DNA of 64,000 bases from Ectobacillus sp048976805 (GCA_048976805.1 JBHGUR010000079.1:110668-174667), one strand, 5' to 3'. Shown: positions 52,315 to 60,506, counted from the stretch's first letter. Made by a program: numbers and translations. The notes: generated by a model from the letters alone, not told the origin.

Positions 52315-52947
52315 ATGTTTGTAAAAAGTATAATGATTCCAAAGCATCAATGCATTACGGTAGAATACGAGGAGAATTTACAAACAGCATTGGACAGGAT
52401 GATTCAACATGATATTGAATCGGTGCCAGTTGTCCAAAACGGAAAGTATGAAGGCGTAATTACACGGTTTGGCATTTATGAAGATTGTTTTTATTCTAAT
52501 ATGGCAAAAGAGGAGTTTCTTCGGAGTACGAAAGCAGGAGTTTCGGCTCGAAGGAAAGATGTTTACTTTAGAGGAAATGAAATCTTTGAAAATGCGTTGC
52601 TTACTTTAAAAAGCTTTCCAATCGTAGCCGTAGTAGAGGGCGAACGCCAGTTGGCCGGTATCGTCACCCGCTTCGATGTGTTAGAGCAATTTCGCAGCGC
52701 TTTTGGTGTAAAAAGCAAAGGTGTGCGCATTGCAGTTGCCTGTATGGAAACGGAAGGGCAAATTGCTAAGCTTTCCGACCTTACAAAGACGTTTCATGAA
52801 AATATTATTTCGTTATCTACCTTTGATGAAACAGACAAATTGATGAGGCGTATCGTGTTGAAGGTGGAAAAAAATAAAAATATACAAAAGTTTATTCAAA
52901 AGCTGGAACAATCCGGTTTTAAAATTTTACATATTCATGAAGATTAA
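52315..52947 (+). CDS. CBS domain protein (AcuB-like)
   Basis: A 210-residue protein with two CBS motifs (about 1-60 with MIQHDIESVPVVQNGKYEGV, and 75-130 with ALLTLKSFPIVAVVEGERQL) and a C-terminal ACT-like domain (about 140-210). CBS pairs bind adenosyl nucleotides. The CBS-ACT layout resembles AcuB, but no acetoin genes are adjacent. ATG 52315 is chosen over GTG 52306 since GGGGTGGG is its ribosome-binding site. Confidence 0.82.
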   Translation: MFVKSIMIPKHQCITVEYEENLQTALDRMIQHDIESVPVVQNGKYEGVITRFGIYEDCFYSNMAKEEFLRSTKAGVSARRKDVYFRGNEIFENALLTLKSFPIVAVVEGERQLAGIVTRFDVLEQFRSAFGVKSKGVRIAVACMETEGQIAKLSDLTKTFHENIISLSTFDETDKLMRRIVLKVEKNKNIQKFIQKLEQSGFKILHIHED

Positions 52948-52948
52948 G

Positions 52949-52990
52949 AAGAAGCCCTTCAAATGTTTCGTTTGAAGGGCTTCTCTCTTA
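52949..52990 (+). terminator. Terminator after the CBS-domain gene
   Basis: GAAGCCCTTCAAA / TTTGAAGGGCTTC hairpin, then TCTCTTATTTT. Confidence 0.8.
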
Positions 52991-53105
52991 TTTTGGACTA
53001 GGCTAGCTGCGCCTGAGCAAGCCGGTTCCGCTTTTCTTATTATTTATGCTACAATATGTTATGGATTGTATAGGGTATGTATAATCAAATTATAAGGGGG
53101 ACAGT

Positions 53106-53885
53106 ATGGCTTTTATAATATTCGCATGTATTTTTATAGGTATTATGTGTATATTTCTTTTGCATATGTACAAGGAAGCAAAGCGAAATACGATCGTGGA
53201 GCACGTGCTGTCTTTTTCGGAGTTTCCGGAAACGTTTGGCGAGGTGCGTATTTTTTTTATTTCTGATATTCATAAGCGCAGAATCTCTCATGAGTTAGCT
53301 GAAAGGGTAAAAGGCAGGGTGGATTTAGTTATTATTGGTGGAGATTTAACAGAAAAAGGTGTTCCGTTGTCGCAAGCGGCCGAAAATGTTAGGTTGCTTA
53401 ATGAAATTGGTCCGGTATATTTTGTGTGGGGAAATAATGACTATGAAACGGACTATCATGAACTCGATGCCCTTCTTTTGGATCATAAAGTTAAAATCCT
53501 CGATAATACGAGAGTTATATTTGAATCGGAAGAAGGAGAAAAATTTATTCTTCTTGGCGTAGATGACGCAGGTTTAAAGCGCGATCGCCTTGACCTGGCT
53601 TTACTAGATTGTGAAGAAGATGGATTTCGGGTGCTGGTAAGCCACAACCCTGATATTATTCATAAATTTACAGAGCGGGAACAAATTTCGCTTGTGCTTA
53701 GCGGGCATACGCATGGAGGGCAAATTCGCTTATTTCAGCACAGACGTTTTTTAAAAGGCGGATTGTACCAATATTCCCATACGCATTTGCTAGTAAGCAA
53801 CGGGTATGGAACAACGCTGCTTCCGCTTCGATTTCGGGCGCCTGCGCAAACACATCACATTACATTAAAGGCAACACAGGCATAG
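53106..53885 (+). CDS. ypbG: Metallophosphoesterase YpbG
   Basis: A 259-residue calcineurin-like phosphoesterase with an N-terminal membrane segment (about 2-19). Metal-binding motifs are FISDIHKRR (DxH), VIIGGDLTEKG (GDxx), WGNNDYET (GNHD variant with Asn-Asp), and SGHTHGGQIRL (GHxH). The order recQ operon - ypbG - mecB follows B. subtilis. Substrate unknown. Confidence 0.9.
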   Translation: MAFIIFACIFIGIMCIFLLHMYKEAKRNTIVEHVLSFSEFPETFGEVRIFFISDIHKRRISHELAERVKGRVDLVIIGGDLTEKGVPLSQAAENVRLLNEIGPVYFVWGNNDYETDYHELDALLLDHKVKILDNTRVIFESEEGEKFILLGVDDAGLKRDRLDLALLDCEEDGFRVLVSHNPDIIHKFTEREQISLVLSGHTHGGQIRLFQHRRFLKGGLYQYSHTHLLVSNGYGTTLLPLRFRAPAQTHHITLKATQA

Positions 53886-53913
53886 GCGGTATGCTGTATA
53901 AGGTGGGAAGGGT

Positions 53914-54810
53914 ATGGGCATTTCAAAAGGAAAATACAATATTAAAGCTGTTTCAAATATGCTTGGTATCCAGCCGGGAACTTTGCGGGCTTGGGAAAGA
54001 CGCTATCAAATTATCGCTCCGAAAAGAAATGAAGCAGGACATCGGCTGTATACTGAAGAACATGTTACAATATTAAAGTGGCTTCTTATGAAAGTAAACG
54101 AAGGCTTCACAATTGGCCAAGCTGTTAGTTTGCTGGAGAGCAGCCAATTTAATCATACGCTATTTTCAGATAAAGAAGATAACAGAACTGACTTTTTAAT
54201 AGACAGGATTTTACATTCTCTGTTACAATTTGATGAAATAAGAGCTCACGAGTATTTAAACGAAGCTTTTAGCATTTTCTCAGTTGAGAAGGTCACGATG
54301 GATATTATCGCAAAGGTATTGGTGAAAATCGGTGATTTATGGATAGAAAATAAAATTACGAGCGCTCATGAACATTATGCAACGTCCTTTTTGCGTTCCC
54401 GAATCGGCATGATTTATCATAATCTTCCGGTTAACAATGTACTTCCAAAGGCGATTGCTGTATGCGGCCCGGGAGAGTCTCATGAACTCGGATTATTAAT
54501 CTTCACCATTTATTTGCGCCGCAAAGGCTATCAAGTTATTTACCTTGGGACGAGCATTGATGAAAAAGACATCGATGCCGTAATTTGTGAAGTGAAGCCT
54601 AAGTTCCTGTTTTTATCTTGCACGCTGCAAAAAAATATCGTTGCGACAATCAAGCTTGCTAATCGGCTTTGCAGCGAGTATGATTATCTTTCAATCGGAC
54701 TTGGGGGGAGTGCTTTTCAATTTTTGCCCGATCAAGAAAGGGAAGTGATTGGAGAATATCTGTTGGGTGAGGGCCGTGAACAATGGAATCAATGGATGGC
54801 AAAACAATGA
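53914..54810 (+). CDS. MerR-type regulator with B12-binding domain (CarH/LitR-like)
   Basis: A 298-residue regulator with an N-terminal MerR winged HTH (about 8-75, IQPGTLRAWERRYQI), a helical cap (about 90-170) and a C-terminal Rossmann-type cobalamin-binding domain (about 177-298). Two signature motifs of adenosylcobalamin photoreceptors are visible: W143-x9-E153-H154 (WIENKITSAHEH) and the B12 motif E188-x-H190-x-x-G193 (ESHELG). In CarH, AdoCbl stabilises a DNA-bound tetramer that light breaks. Start ATG follows AAGGTGGGAAGG. It lies between ypbG and mecB. Confidence 0.9.
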   Translation: MGISKGKYNIKAVSNMLGIQPGTLRAWERRYQIIAPKRNEAGHRLYTEEHVTILKWLLMKVNEGFTIGQAVSLLESSQFNHTLFSDKEDNRTDFLIDRILHSLLQFDEIRAHEYLNEAFSIFSVEKVTMDIIAKVLVKIGDLWIENKITSAHEHYATSFLRSRIGMIYHNLPVNNVLPKAIAVCGPGESHELGLLIFTIYLRRKGYQVIYLGTSIDEKDIDAVICEVKPKFLFLSCTLQKNIVATIKLANRLCSEYDYLSIGLGGSAFQFLPDQEREVIGEYLLGEGREQWNQWMAKQ

Positions 54811-54881
54811 ATAAGAACCATCCTTTTTAACTTTCATATAATAACCATTAGATGCAACGGTTGAAGTAAGGAGGTCAAGAG

Positions 54882-55472
54882 ATGAGGCTGGAACGTCTAA
54901 CTTATAACAAAATCAAGATTTTTCTAACGTTCGATGATTTGCTGGAGCGCGGATTGACGAAGGAAGATTTATGGCAAAATGCGCCAAAGGTACAGCAGCT
55001 TTTTCGAGATATGATGCAAGAAGCAAATCGGGAACTCGGCTTTGAAGCGGATGGGCCGATTGCAGTTGAGGTATTTTCCCTGCAAGCGCAAGGAATGATT
55101 GTTATCGTAACGAAAGAACATCAAGATACGGAATTGGATGAAGATTTTAGCGATGACTTTATTGAAATGCAAGTAACGCTTGATGAAAGCGATGATATAT
55201 TATATGAATTTAATTCTTTTGAGGATGTAATTTCGCTTTCTAAGCGTCTATATCCGCTTGGGATTACTGGCGGGAAGCTTTATTCGTTTCATAATCGCTT
55301 TTACCTGTTGCTTGAAGACGATGCGACTATCTTAAGCGAAAATTTAATTGCTCTTTTGGCGGAGTTTGGAAATTCCGCTACCATCACGATTTATCGTCTT
55401 ATGGAGTACGGTAAAGAATTGATGTCAGACCGGGCTGTTGAACAAGTGTATGCCTACTTTGTTTCCAAGTAG
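54882..55472 (+). CDS. mecB: Adaptor protein MecB (MecA paralogue YpbH)
   Basis: ClpC adaptor of the MecA family, linking substrates to ClpCP. In 196 residues the N-terminal substrate-binding part (MRLERLTYNKIKIFLTFDDL), an acidic linker and the C-terminal ClpC-binding domain (FEDVISLSKRLYPLGITGGK) are visible. Its position after the ypbG region and before gudB equals that of B. subtilis ypbH, favouring MecB over MecA. AAGGAGGTC precedes the ATG. Confidence 0.92.
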   Translation: MRLERLTYNKIKIFLTFDDLLERGLTKEDLWQNAPKVQQLFRDMMQEANRELGFEADGPIAVEVFSLQAQGMIVIVTKEHQDTELDEDFSDDFIEMQVTLDESDDILYEFNSFEDVISLSKRLYPLGITGGKLYSFHNRFYLLLEDDATILSENLIALLAEFGNSATITIYRLMEYGKELMSDRAVEQVYAYFVSK

Positions 55473-55571
55473 GATTAAAATTTATTAAAAGTACGCCTTT
55501 TTCCTCTTTACTAGCGGTTAAATGAATAAAACGAGTATGTACATGTTCGACAATTTCGCTATGCTGAATAC

Positions 55572-55606
55572 GGCAACCCCCCAATACTTAAGTTGGGGGG
55601 TTTTTA
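55572..55606 (+). terminator. Terminator after mecB
   Basis: AACCCCCCAA / TTGGGGGGTT stem followed by TTTTATGG. Confidence 0.8.
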
Positions 55607-55714
55607 TGGAGTGCTTTTTTAGCGTTTCACTGTTGTCTATGTTAAAGATAATGTTTAACATAGACAATTTAATAAAAGCGAGATGTTTTGCTTTCTTTGA
55701 TAGTGAAAACCTAC

Positions 55715-55740
55715 TATAATAATGTTGCAAGCGTTTACAA
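55715..55740 (+). promoter_or_regulatory. gudB -10 element and CcpA (cre) site
   Basis: TATAAT (55715-55720) is followed by TTGCAAGCGTTTACAA (55725-55740), a full match to the cre pattern WTGNAARCGNWWWCAW. The cre covers the expected transcription start, a position where CcpA blocks initiation. The -35 is weak. Confidence 0.7.
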
Positions 55741-55854
55741 AAAGGGTCGCACAGTGGTTATTCTAATGTTTTTTATTTTCATTCTTATTTTAAGGGTGTA
55801 TACTAGCAATGTAGATTTACTAAACAAGTGAAAATTACAGGGGGTTTACTTATT

Positions 55855-57132
55855 ATGGTAGCCGAAAAGGGAGATCGCACACAACAAAGGGAAGAGCATT
55901 TAGACGTACTGAAATCCACACAAGTGGTCATCAAAGAGGCGCTAGAAAAGCTAGGCTATCCTCAGGAAGTATATGAATTGCTAAAAGAACCGATTCGTAT
56001 GATGACAGTAAAGATTCCGGTCCGTATGGACGATGGAACTGTAAAAATATTTACCGGTTATCGAGCTCAGCATAATGATGCTGTCGGTCCAACTAAGGGA
56101 GGAATTCGTTTTCATCCAAATGTGACAGAAAAAGAAGTGAAAGCCCTTTCAATTTGGATGAGTCTAAAATGCGGCATTGTTGACTTGCCATATGGCGGAG
56201 GAAAGGGTGGCATCGTTTGTGACCCGCGGGAAATGTCCTTCCGCGAGCTAGAGCGCTTAAGCCGCGGATATGTGCGGGCCATCAGCCAAATTGTCGGCCC
56301 TACTAAGGATATTCCGGCACCTGACGTATTTACAAATTCGCAAATTATGGCGTGGATGATGGATGAGTATAGCCGGATTGACGAATTTAACTCTCCGGGT
56401 TTTATTACGGGCAAGCCGCTCGTTCTCGGCGGGTCTCACGGCCGTGAAACTGCTACTGCAAAAGGGGTAACCATTTGCATTCGCGAGGCGGCCAGAAAAA
56501 AAGGCATTGATATTAAAGGCGCCCGGGTTGTTGTACAAGGTTTCGGAAACGCAGGCAGCTTTTTGGCGAAGTTTATGCATGACGCAGGGGCGAAAGTAAT
56601 CGGTATTTCCGATGCGTACGGAGCACTGCACGATCCGAACGGCTTGGATATTGATTACTTGCTTGACCGCCGCGACAGTTTCGGAACGGTGACGAAGCTA
56701 TTTGAAAATACGATTACAAATAAAGAGCTGCTGGAGCTCGACTGTGATATTTTAGTTCCTGCTGCAATTGAAAATCAAATTACGGAAGAAAATGCCCACA
56801 ATATTAAGGCGAAAATTGTTGTAGAAGCAGCGAATGGCCCGACAACGTTAGAAGCAACGAAAATTTTGACGGAGCGCGGCGTTTTGCTCGTTCCAGATGT
56901 GCTGGCAAGCTCCGGAGGCGTAACTGTTTCCTACTTCGAGTGGGTGCAAAACAATCAAGGCTACTATTGGACAGAAGAGGAAGTAGAAGAGCGCTTGGAA
57001 AAAGTAATGGTAAAATCATTCAATGCCATTTATGAAACAGCGCAGGTCCGTAAAGTAAATATGCGCCTAGCCGCCTATATGGTCGGTGTGCGCAAAATGG
57101 CAGAAGCAAGCCGCTTTAGAGGCTGGGTATAA
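55855..57132 (+). CDS. gudB: NAD-specific glutamate dehydrogenase
   Basis: Oxidative deamination of glutamate to 2-oxoglutarate. The 425 residues align by eye with B. subtilis GudB: MMTVKIPVRMDDGTVKIFTG, YRAQHNDAVGPTKGGIRFHP, the catalytic Lys in LPYGGGKGGIVCDP, and the NAD fold VVVQGFGNAGSFLAK. No inactivating tandem repeat such as that of B. subtilis 168 gudB is present, so it should be active. ATG 55855 is chosen over GTG 55828, as AGGGGG precedes it. Confidence 0.95.
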   Translation: MVAEKGDRTQQREEHLDVLKSTQVVIKEALEKLGYPQEVYELLKEPIRMMTVKIPVRMDDGTVKIFTGYRAQHNDAVGPTKGGIRFHPNVTEKEVKALSIWMSLKCGIVDLPYGGGKGGIVCDPREMSFRELERLSRGYVRAISQIVGPTKDIPAPDVFTNSQIMAWMMDEYSRIDEFNSPGFITGKPLVLGGSHGRETATAKGVTICIREAARKKGIDIKGARVVVQGFGNAGSFLAKFMHDAGAKVIGISDAYGALHDPNGLDIDYLLDRRDSFGTVTKLFENTITNKELLELDCDILVPAAIENQITEENAHNIKAKIVVEAANGPTTLEATKILTERGVLLVPDVLASSGGVTVSYFEWVQNNQGYYWTEEEVEERLEKVMVKSFNAIYETAQVRKVNMRLAAYMVGVRKMAEASRFRGWV

Positions 57133-57134
57133 AA

Positions 57135-57172
57135 ATAAAGGCGATTTCCCGTTGCGGAAATCGCCTTTTTAC
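57135..57172 (+). terminator. Terminator after gudB
   Basis: AAGGCGATTTCC / GGAAATCGCCTT stem with TTTTTACG tail. Confidence 0.85.
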
Positions 57173-57288
57173 GTACGGGAGTGTGCAAAAAATCTTTAGT
57201 GATTCAAAAGAACACTTGTTCGAAAATGGTATTCATGCTATACTTTTTTCAGATGAACATTTGTTCTGTCGAGAAAGGGGAGAATGGC

Positions 57289-57504
57289 ATGAAAGCGATA
57301 TACGACCAATTGTATGTTGTGCCTTTACGAGAAAAAGTGAAAAAGAAATGGAATATGCGTTCTATATGGAATCGTATAAACGGTTTTTTTGGCTTGGAAA
57401 CAACGGCGGACTATGTTTGGTTTTACGGCTTGTACGGCATCTCATTAGGTATTTGTCTGTTTACGATTGCCGCAGCAACTATTATGGACGGGGTATATAG
57501 GTAA
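57289..57504 (+). CDS. Hypothetical 71-residue membrane protein
   Basis: Begins MKAIYDQLYVVPLREKVKKK and has one hydrophobic segment (about 42-64, YGLYGISLGICLFTIAAATI). AAAGGGGAGAATGG precedes ATG 57289. No family recognised. It lies between gudB and the amidase gene, with which it may be co-transcribed (80-bp gap). Confidence 0.65.
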   Translation: MKAIYDQLYVVPLREKVKKKWNMRSIWNRINGFFGLETTADYVWFYGLYGISLGICLFTIAAATIMDGVYR

Positions 57505-57584
57505 TCTTTTGCTTCTATAGGGACAATGGGAAGGAATACACATGATGTAGGAATGAAAAAATTCAATCGTGGAGTTGATGATTC

Positions 57585-58115
57585 ATGGTGAGTTTTCCTA
57601 TAGAAAGGGTATATATTTCGTACGGAAATTCCCGCCCCGGTATTCGAGTGCCTAAGCGAGCCTTTATTGTCAGTCATGACACCGGAAACCCGGGCAGCAA
57701 TGCGATTGGAAATCGCGATTTTTTTGAGCAAAACCAACCGAAATCCTCAGCTCATACGTTCATTGATGATAAGCGTATCATCGAGATTATTCCTCTTGAT
57801 GAGGTTGCGTACCATGTACGCTACAGTGTGCCAACGGACAATGAAATATATGGATATGATGCGAATAAAGCTGCGATTGGAGTAGAGCTTTGTTATGGGG
57901 GGAATATTGATTTCTGGGCTGCCTATACACGTTTTGCTTGGTACCACGCTTATTTATGCCGGCGGTACGGCCTGAATCCAAAGAAGGCAATTGCTTCGCA
58001 TAAACAGTTGGACCCAAAACGGAAAATCGATCCACTTGAAGTATTTAAAAGGCAAGGTATTACCTTCAATCAATTTATTAATGATGTGTATCGCATGTAC
58101 GTTTCTTACAAATAG
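57585..58115 (+). CDS. N-acetylmuramoyl-L-alanine amidase (Amidase_2), catalytic domain only
   Basis: A 176-residue zinc amidase of the T7-lysozyme/CwlA type. Visible motifs are the first ligand His31 in FIVSHDTGNPG, SSAHTFIDDKR, VELCYGG, and the His in AIASHKQLDPKRKIDP. There is no signal peptide and no wall-binding domain, unlike CwlA or XlyA (about 270-300 residues), so export or release must occur otherwise. The start is least certain: ATG 57585 is about 10 nt from GTGGAG. Confidence 0.85.
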   Translation: MVSFPIERVYISYGNSRPGIRVPKRAFIVSHDTGNPGSNAIGNRDFFEQNQPKSSAHTFIDDKRIIEIIPLDEVAYHVRYSVPTDNEIYGYDANKAAIGVELCYGGNIDFWAAYTRFAWYHAYLCRRYGLNPKKAIASHKQLDPKRKIDPLEVFKRQGITFNQFINDVYRMYVSYK

Positions 58116-58143
58116 CTAAAAGGCCGGATAGGACTATAAATAT

Positions 58144-58170
58144 AAGCCTGCTTTTGCAAGCGGGTTTTTC
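58144..58170 (+). terminator. Terminator after the amidase gene
   Basis: GCCTGCTT / AAGCGGGT stem with TTTTTC tail. Confidence 0.7.
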
Positions 58171-58237
58171 TTTTTGGACAGATGCGAGCTTTCGTGACAT
58201 AATAAGCATGTTGTATGAGTATAGGGAGTGAAAAGCA

Positions 58238-59224
58238 ATGCGAACAGAAACAGTGATTATTGTAGGTGGGGGCCCTTGCGGCCTTGCAGCAGCAATTGCC
58301 TTGCAAAATATCGGCATAGATGCGCTTGTAATTGAAAAAGGAAATATCGTAAATGCCATTTATCATTATCCAACGCATCAAACTTTTTTTTCATCAAGTG
58401 AAAAGCTGGAAATTGGCAATGTACCGTTTATAACAGAAAATCGCAAACCGGTACGAAACCAGGCGCTCGCATATTACCGGGAGGTTGTAAGGAGAAAAGG
58501 GCTGCGCGTTCAACCGTTTGAAAAGGTGGAGGAAGTAACGAAGCAGCAGGACGGCTCGTTTGTTGTCCGCACAGTAAAGCGCGGCGGGGAGCAGTGTGAA
58601 TATCGCGCAAGGTATGTAATCGTTGCGACAGGATATTATGACAACCCGAATGTTATGGGTGTTCCGGGCGAGGAATTGGATAAAGTATCGCATTATTTTA
58701 AAGAAGCCCATCCGTATTTTAACCGTGATGTGGCGGTTATTGGAGGGAAAAACTCAAGCGTTGATGCGGCTCTTGAACTCGTAAAGGCAGGGGCGCGGGT
58801 GACAGTGCTGTACCGCGGCCAAACATTTTCCGCAAGCATTAAGCCGTGGATTTTGCCCGAGTTTGAAGCGCTTATTCGCAGCGGCACGATTCAAATGGTG
58901 TTCGGGGCGCAAGTGAAGGAAATAACAGAGCATAGCTTAACATATACAGTTAATGAAGAATCAGTTACGATTGCAAATGATTTTGTGTTTGCGATGACTG
59001 GGTATCATCCTGATCATAGCTTTTTAACGCACATGGGGGTAGAGATTGATTTTGAAACAGGGCGTCCGATTTATGATGTCGAAACGATGGAGACGAATGT
59101 GGAAGGCATTTTCATCGCGGGTGTAATTGCGGCAGGAAACAACGCGAATGAAATCTTTATTGAAAACGGAAGATTTCACGGCGACGCCATTGCGCAAACA
59201 ATTCAAGAGCGAAAACAAAATTAA
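58238..59224 (+). CDS. ypdA: YpdA family bacillithiol disulfide reductase
   Basis: FAD/NADPH oxidoreductase that recycles oxidised bacillithiol. The 328 residues have the N-terminal FAD fold VGGGPCGLAAAIA, whose Cys14 is the conserved YpdA cysteine, and the NADPH fold VIGGKNSSVDAALELV. The C-terminal GIFIAGVIAAGNNANEI binds flavin. Ribosome-binding site AGGGAGTG. The order gudB ... ypdA - ansA follows B. subtilis. Confidence 0.93.
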   Translation: MRTETVIIVGGGPCGLAAAIALQNIGIDALVIEKGNIVNAIYHYPTHQTFFSSSEKLEIGNVPFITENRKPVRNQALAYYREVVRRKGLRVQPFEKVEEVTKQQDGSFVVRTVKRGGEQCEYRARYVIVATGYYDNPNVMGVPGEELDKVSHYFKEAHPYFNRDVAVIGGKNSSVDAALELVKAGARVTVLYRGQTFSASIKPWILPEFEALIRSGTIQMVFGAQVKEITEHSLTYTVNEESVTIANDFVFAMTGYHPDHSFLTHMGVEIDFETGRPIYDVETMETNVEGIFIAGVIAAGNNANEIFIENGRFHGDAIAQTIQERKQN

Positions 59225-59254
59225 AGGAGAGGGGGAACCTCTCCTTTAATTTTT
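59221..59254. terminator. Terminator between ypdA and ansA
   Basis: AAAGGAGAG / CTCTCCTTT stem next to the ypdA stop, then TAATTTTT. Before element A copy 4 inserted, it lay directly at the ansA stop and could have served both genes. Confidence 0.85.
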
Positions 59255-59399
59255 GGCTCTGTTAAAGGCTAATGTTGATTTGGATTCATTTGTTGATTGG
59301 GAACGAAAGGCGGCGGCTCCAGCGGGAGAAGCGGCTTGGCCCCGCCCGCGGAAAGCGTCCGCCTGTAGCGGAAAATCAACAATCAAATTTAACAAAGCC
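59255..59399 (-). mobile_element. Element A copy 4 (145 bp, short form, perfect 8-bp target duplication)
   Basis: Inverted relative to copies 1-3, with GGCTCTGTTAAA (59255) at the left and TTTAACAAAGCC at the right. It is flanked by TAATTTTT on both sides (59247-59254 and 59400-59407), a perfect 8-bp target duplication. It lacks the central 40-bp block, like copy 3. Its last base forms the third base of the ansA stop codon. Confidence 0.93.
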
Positions 59400-60367
59400 T
59401 AATTTTTAAACATATTGTGAATATCCTCTATATTTTTCGCAACCTCTAAAGCCACAAGAAGCTTGATACGCGCTTTTTGACCGCTCAATCCATTTGTAAA
59501 AATAACTCCTATATCTTTCAACTGTTTGCCTCCGCCTTCGTATGAATACACGTCCTGGACAATGCCGTTAAAACAACGGGAGACGAGGACGACCGGGACG
59601 TTTTTTTCAATTAGGCGCAAAAGGGCAGGAACCGTTTTAGGCGGAAGGTTTCCTTGTCCTAACGCTTCAATAACCAATCCGTCGACCGGCAGGTTCTCGA
59701 TAGCCGTAAGCAGCGTATCATCCATTCCTGCGTATGCTTTTAACAGTATTACATTTTTAGTGACACGGTTTACTTGATATGATTCGCGATGCAAAATAGC
59801 TTGATGGAAGAAAACGCCCCGTTTTGTTACAATTCCGATTGGTCCGTATTGCGGGCTTTGAAAAGTAGCGACGTTGCTTGTATGGGTTTTCGTTACATTC
59901 GTCGCGCAATGAATTTCATCATTTAGTACGACGAGAACGCCTTTATCCCGCGCTTCCTCGCTGCAGGCGACCCTCATTGCGGACAGAAAGTTGTATAGGC
60001 CGTCCGAACCGAGTTCGTTGCTTGAGCGCATTGCCCCTGTAACAACAATCGGAACTTCGGCTTGAACGGTTAAATCTAAAAAGTATGCCGTTTCTTCCAA
60101 TGTATCAGTGCCATGTGTAATAATGACGCCGTCAATCTTTTCCTTCTTTGCTCTTTCATCGATAATCTGCTGAAGCTGCAGCATTTCTATCGGTGTCATA
60201 TGGGGAGATGGAAGATGAAAGGCGTCTTCCACAATTAAATCTGCTTGAAGGGAAGACGGAACAAACTGTAACAGAGGATTATTATGTTTTTGTTTTACAA
60301 CTCCTGTTTCGCGGTCTTCTTCCATAGCAATTGTGCCGCCTGTATGCAGAACTAAGATTTTTTTCAA
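59399..60367 (-). CDS. ansA: L-asparaginase (AnsA type)
   Basis: Hydrolyses asparagine to aspartate and ammonia. In 322 residues the first catalytic Thr12 is in HTGGTIAMEE and the second motif THGTDTLEETA carries the Thr-Asp pair; no signal peptide, so type I (cytoplasmic). A TTG start at 60367 is chosen because AAAGGCGTGA precedes it and MKKILVLHTGG is the family N-terminus; the ATG at 60412 adds 15 residues without a site. The stop is TAG, with its G supplied by element A copy 4. Confidence 0.92.
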   Translation of the reverse strand: MKKILVLHTGGTIAMEEDRETGVVKQKHNNPLLQFVPSSLQADLIVEDAFHLPSPHMTPIEMLQLQQIIDERAKKEKIDGVIITHGTDTLEETAYFLDLTVQAEVPIVVTGAMRSSNELGSDGLYNFLSAMRVACSEEARDKGVLVVLNDEIHCATNVTKTHTSNVATFQSPQYGPIGIVTKRGVFFHQAILHRESYQVNRVTKNVILLKAYAGMDDTLLTAIENLPVDGLVIEALGQGNLPPKTVPALLRLIEKNVPVVLVSRCFNGIVQDVYSYEGGGKQLKDIGVIFTNGLSGQKARIKLLVALEVAKNIEDIHNMFKN

Positions 60368-60506
60368 TGTCTTCACGCCTTTCTTGTTGACAATACAATA
60401 TGAACATATCATGTCTAGGTAAATTTCGACAACGAAAAACTGTTGGAAGATGAATAAAATGAATTTTCTTGCTTCAAACTGGAATTAAAAACGAGGAGAG
60501 AGATGC

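Larger units (their letters stand above)
55473..55854 (+). other. Intergenic region before gudB
   Basis: About 380 bp. It contains a strong terminator (55572-55606), the gudB promoter region with TATAAT at 55715-55720, and a cre site at 55725-55740. Open frames across it lack ribosome-binding sites and span the terminator, so none is called. Confidence 0.6.

Noticed and set aside
53013..53043. Possible fourth copy of element B
   Set aside because: Only GAGCAAGCCGGTTCCGCTTTTCTTAT resembles the right end; the hairpins and left end are missing, so the match is too short to call.
55522..55719. 65-residue open frame between mecB and gudB
   Set aside because: It runs through a strong terminator hairpin, has no ribosome-binding site, and a similar-sized frame exists on the opposite strand from the same palindrome.
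55855..57132. Inactivating tandem duplication in gudB
   Set aside because: The VKAA-type region reads AKIVVEAANGPTTLEATK without duplication, so the enzyme should be functional.
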